From Phocicoccus pinnipedialis (lineage in GTDB: Bacteria; Bacillota; Bacilli; Staphylococcales; Salinicoccaceae): DNA of 64,000 bases. The notes beneath the pieces were generated by a model. The model was not told where the DNA came from, made no database searches, and saw only the letters and a program-made list of their open reading frames with translations. Below are positions 62,137 through 64,000 of the stretch, in pieces; position 1 is the first letter of the stretch, and each line of letters opens with the position of its first letter. The translations under genes were made by a program, and so were the position numbers. The DNA is taken from the NCBI RefSeq assembly GCF_903994035.1, contig NZ_CAJEWB010000007.1:1-64000 (forward strand), written 5' to 3'.

Positions 62137-62514
62137 TTATAATAAAGAAATTTCTAATATATCTATAAATGGGATAAAAAAAGAGTCTAATGAATCTATA
62201 TATCGGCCAATGAGCACTTCGCTCCATTGGTCGATTTTTATTATCTCTACGTCGACTGAGTAGCGAAAACCATCATAGTAATACTCGATTTTGACGGGGA
62301 GCTTGTGATGTAGTGCGTAGCTCATCTTGCGACTCATTAAATCGACACGGTCGTCGGTTAAAATTGGGCGTTTAATTTTATCTTGCGAATGTATAATATT
62401 TTGCACGCTCTCAAATTGTTCAGGCATTGTAGCGAAAGGAGCCCACTTAATCATCCCTCTTCCCATGGGGATATTTGAATTGAGTTCTTCTTTTTTCATT
62501 TGTCTATAATCCAT
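62137..62514 (-). CDS. YolD-like family protein, LexA-controlled
   Basis: YolD-like (PF08863) signature R-G-M-I-K-W-A-P-F-A-T-M-P-E-Q near residues 19-33 with the conserved beta-rich remainder. In Bacillus yolD-like genes usually accompany a Y-family DNA polymerase gene (UvrX/YqjW) in the SOS response; here no polymerase is adjacent. Upstream LexA box sits exactly in the promoter spacer. ATG start; binding site is the modest GGGGAT. Confidence 0.85.
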   Translation of the reverse strand: MDYRQMKKEELNSNIPMGRGMIKWAPFATMPEQFESVQNIIHSQDKIKRPILTDDRVDLMSRKMSYALHHKLPVKIEYYYDGFRYSVDVEIIKIDQWSEVLIGRYIDSLDSFFIPFIDILEISLL

Positions 62515-62538
62515 AATATCCCCGCTTTCTTAACTCTA

Positions 62539-62567
62539 ATTATACGAACATATGTTCTATTTTTCAA
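62539..62567 (-). promoter_or_regulatory. LexA-controlled promoter of the yolD-like gene
   Basis: On the minus strand TTGAAA, exactly 17 bases, TATAAT. The spacer contains AGAACATATGTTCG (62558-62545), a full match to the Gram-positive LexA palindrome GAAC-N4-GTTC with the consensus centre. Strong SOS operator. Confidence 0.88.
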
Positions 62568-62614
62568 TATGTAGAATTTAAAAAATGTGTTATATTAATG
62601 ATGGAGGAACGAAT

Positions 62615-62899
62615 ATGAATAAGTGGATATATATGAGTGTTTTAATCGTGATTATAATTGGATTATTATTTTTACCGATTGTAGATGAAACGAGTAGTGG
62701 TACGAGAGTTGTTGTCGACCATTCAACCAGTGAGATTATTCACCCAGATTGCTTTGAACAGGCAGAAAAGACGAATTGGATTGACGAAGTATCCTATAAA
62801 CTCGCAAAAGATAAATACAATTATAAAGTGACAAATACCTGCTCACAAGAACTGTTAAGCAATAAAAAAACGAGTATCATCAAAAGGGTACTTAAATAA
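62615..62899 (+). CDS. Membrane-anchored protein of unknown function
   Basis: 94 residues: an N-terminal helix (about 4-24) acts as uncleaved anchor, followed by a soluble domain with two Cys (P-D-C-F-E-Q and N-T-C-S-Q) that could form a disulphide outside the cell. ATG 62615 after GGAGG; the upstream ATG at 62585 has no binding site. Not recognised. Divergent from the yolD-like gene, starting 57 bases from the LexA box. Confidence 0.7.
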   Translation: MNKWIYMSVLIVIIIGLLFLPIVDETSSGTRVVVDHSTSEIIHPDCFEQAEKTNWIDEVSYKLAKDKYNYKVTNTCSQELLSNKKTSIIKRVLK

Positions 62900-62943
62900 A
62901 AAAGCATGCGATCTGATTTTTCAAATCGTATGCTTTATTTTTT
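62899..62943. terminator. Bidirectional terminator
   Basis: AAAGCATGCGAT / ATCGTATGCTTT (one wobble) with flanking A and T runs, between the 94-residue gene and ppaC. Confidence 0.85.
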
Positions 62944-63874
62944 ATTCGTATAGTGAAGCGAAAGCTTTTTCAATATTTGGTACAACTTGTTTTTTACGTG
63001 ATACAACGCCTTCTAGTAAAGCCATGTTATCTTCTAAGGATACGTCGAAAGCTTTTTCGATTACGCCATGATGTTCTCCGAGTGCAAGTACTTTAGAATC
63101 TGATTCTAAAATGTTTGTTACTACAAGAGTAAATAGGTCATATTCATTCGCATCGATTTCTTTATTGATTGCTTCGATTAGTTCGTCTTTTCTTTCAAAC
63201 AGTTCATCAACGTCTACAACGTTTACTTGTGCGATACGTACACTACGGTTGTCCATTTCAAACGTTTTAGCATCTCCGTTAATAAGTGCTTCTGCAGTTT
63301 TATCTTTGGTAGATGCACCTGCTTTTAGCATTTCTAGCCCGTATACTTCGAGATTAACATCAGCAATTTCACTTAATAAATATAGTGTTTTTTCATCTTG
63401 CTCTGTAGTTGTAGGGGATTTTAATAATAAAGTATCTGAAATTATTGCTGACATCATTAAGCCAGCACATTCCCTTGAAACTTCAATATTATTTTCACTA
63501 AAAATTTTATAAAGAACAGTTGCTGTACATCCAACAGGTTCAGCTCTAAAGTAGAGTGGTACGTTGGTTTCAAAGTTTGCAACTCTATGGTGATCGATAA
63601 CTGCTAAAATTGTAGCACTTTCAATACCAGGCGCAGATTGTTGAAACTCGTTATGGTCAACGAGCATCACTGTATCTTCTTCGATGACAGAATCTAATAA
63701 TTCAGGAGCATCGATATTAAAGTAGTTTAAAGCGTAGGCCGTCTCCGGATTGATTTCTCCTAAACGATACGCTGTTGCATCATTTCCGAGTTTAGATTCA
63801 AGTTCAGCAAGGACAATTGCTGATGTGATTGAATCAGTATCTGGGTTTTGATGCCCAAAAATTTTGATTGACAT
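62942..63874 (-). CDS. ppaC: Manganese-dependent inorganic pyrophosphatase
   Basis: DHH-family class II pyrophosphatase. G-H-Q-N-P-D-T-D-S at residues 7-15 gives the first manganese ligands (H8, D12, D14), then L-V-D-H-N-E and I-D-H-H-R, and a C-terminal S-R-K-K-Q substrate motif. 310 residues. ATG after GGAGAG. Monocistronic. Confidence 0.96.
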   Translation of the reverse strand: MSIKIFGHQNPDTDSITSAIVLAELESKLGNDATAYRLGEINPETAYALNYFNIDAPELLDSVIEEDTVMLVDHNEFQQSAPGIESATILAVIDHHRVANFETNVPLYFRAEPVGCTATVLYKIFSENNIEVSRECAGLMMSAIISDTLLLKSPTTTEQDEKTLYLLSEIADVNLEVYGLEMLKAGASTKDKTAEALINGDAKTFEMDNRSVRIAQVNVVDVDELFERKDELIEAINKEIDANEYDLFTLVVTNILESDSKVLALGEHHGVIEKAFDVSLEDNMALLEGVVSRKKQVVPNIEKAFASLYE

Positions 63875-63920
63875 AAAAAACTCTCCTCAAAAAGTGTTAG
63901 TAGATATAGTTTAACATGTT

Positions 63921-64000
63921 TTACTGCGTCATTCTATTTCTTCTTTTAGACATATAAACGAGGTTTAAGACCAAAATAATCGTCATGATAAAAACAAAGA
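63921..64000 (-). CDS. C-terminal end of a membrane protein (partial)
   Basis: On the minus strand a frame entering from beyond the window encodes a hydrophobic helix (V-F-I-M-T-I-I-L-V-L-N-L-V-Y) followed by a basic tail M-S-K-R-R-N-R-M-T-Q and TAA. Typical of the last helix of a polytopic protein. Identity cannot be determined. Confidence 0.45.
   Translation of the reverse strand, partial: FVFIMTIILVLNLVYMSKRRNRMTQ

Overview
The window is low-GC Gram-positive chromosome. Gene content and order point to a Staphylococcaceae member close to, but probably outside, the genus Staphylococcus (Jeotgalicoccus, Nosocomiicoccus or Salinicoccus type; I cannot fix the genus). Pointers are the class I FdaA aldolase, an MroQ-like CPBP protease divergent from groESL, the tsaEB-rimI-tsaD / ABC-F / rex run, and a TTG/GTG start next to a strong GGAGG in many genes. 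I see no prophage, CRISPR array or tRNA gene.

Layout. 1-160: 3' end of a 5S rRNA gene and its terminator. 0.18-2.7 kb: tsaE-tsaB-rimI-tsaD (t6A tRNA modification). 2.7-3.0 kb: a cluster of DnaA boxes with two LexA-like boxes, between convergent genes. 3.0-9.1 kb: ABC-F ATPase, rex, tatA, tatC, a GH32 protein with altered catalytic residues, and an RpiR regulator. 9.2-14.6 kb: small LPXTG protein, M3 peptidase, LemA, TPM-domain protein, flavohaemoglobin. 14.6-17.1 kb: an accessory patch holding a 5'-truncated IS1595-type transposase and two single-gene units with related edge sequences. 17.2-20.0 kb: CPBP protease, groES, groEL. 20-24.5 kb: small genes, an oxidoreductase and an HrtAB-like ABC pair, with several operator-like repeats. 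24.6-37.9 kb: mostly housekeeping genes (NRDE protein, pseudouridine synthase, fda, luxS, an apparently leaderless sugar-type ABC ATPase, deaminase, xpt-pbuX, nitroreductase, pheA, ABC exporter, ddl, pepT). 38-41.7 kb: an MFS efflux pump, a methyltransferase, small proteins. 42.7-47.7 kb: a 5-oxoproline module (pxpB-pxpC-pxpA-NRAMP-like transporter, pcp) and nagB. 47.8-51.5 kb: a leader-controlled heterodimeric ABC exporter resembling BmrBCD. 51.7-59.6 kb: ABC-2 transporter, VanZ protein, lipoprotein, M23 peptidase, CapA protein, alcohol dehydrogenase, Nudix hydrolase. 59.8-64 kb: Zur-controlled zinc-binding lipoprotein beside a zinc-ligand-free L33, folD, a LexA-controlled YolD-like gene, ppaC.

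Working together. Pcp would release pyroglutamate from peptides and PxpABC would return it to glutamate, with a transporter in the same run. The zinc-starvation pair couples zinc capture to a ribosomal protein that needs no zinc. The exporter at 48-51.5 kb looks switched on by ribosome stalling or altered translation of a 22-residue leader peptide. LexA-type sites occur at two places: on the yolD-like promoter (textbook geometry) and beside the DnaA-box cluster (unexplained). All functional calls come from reading motifs and context; no database search was possible.
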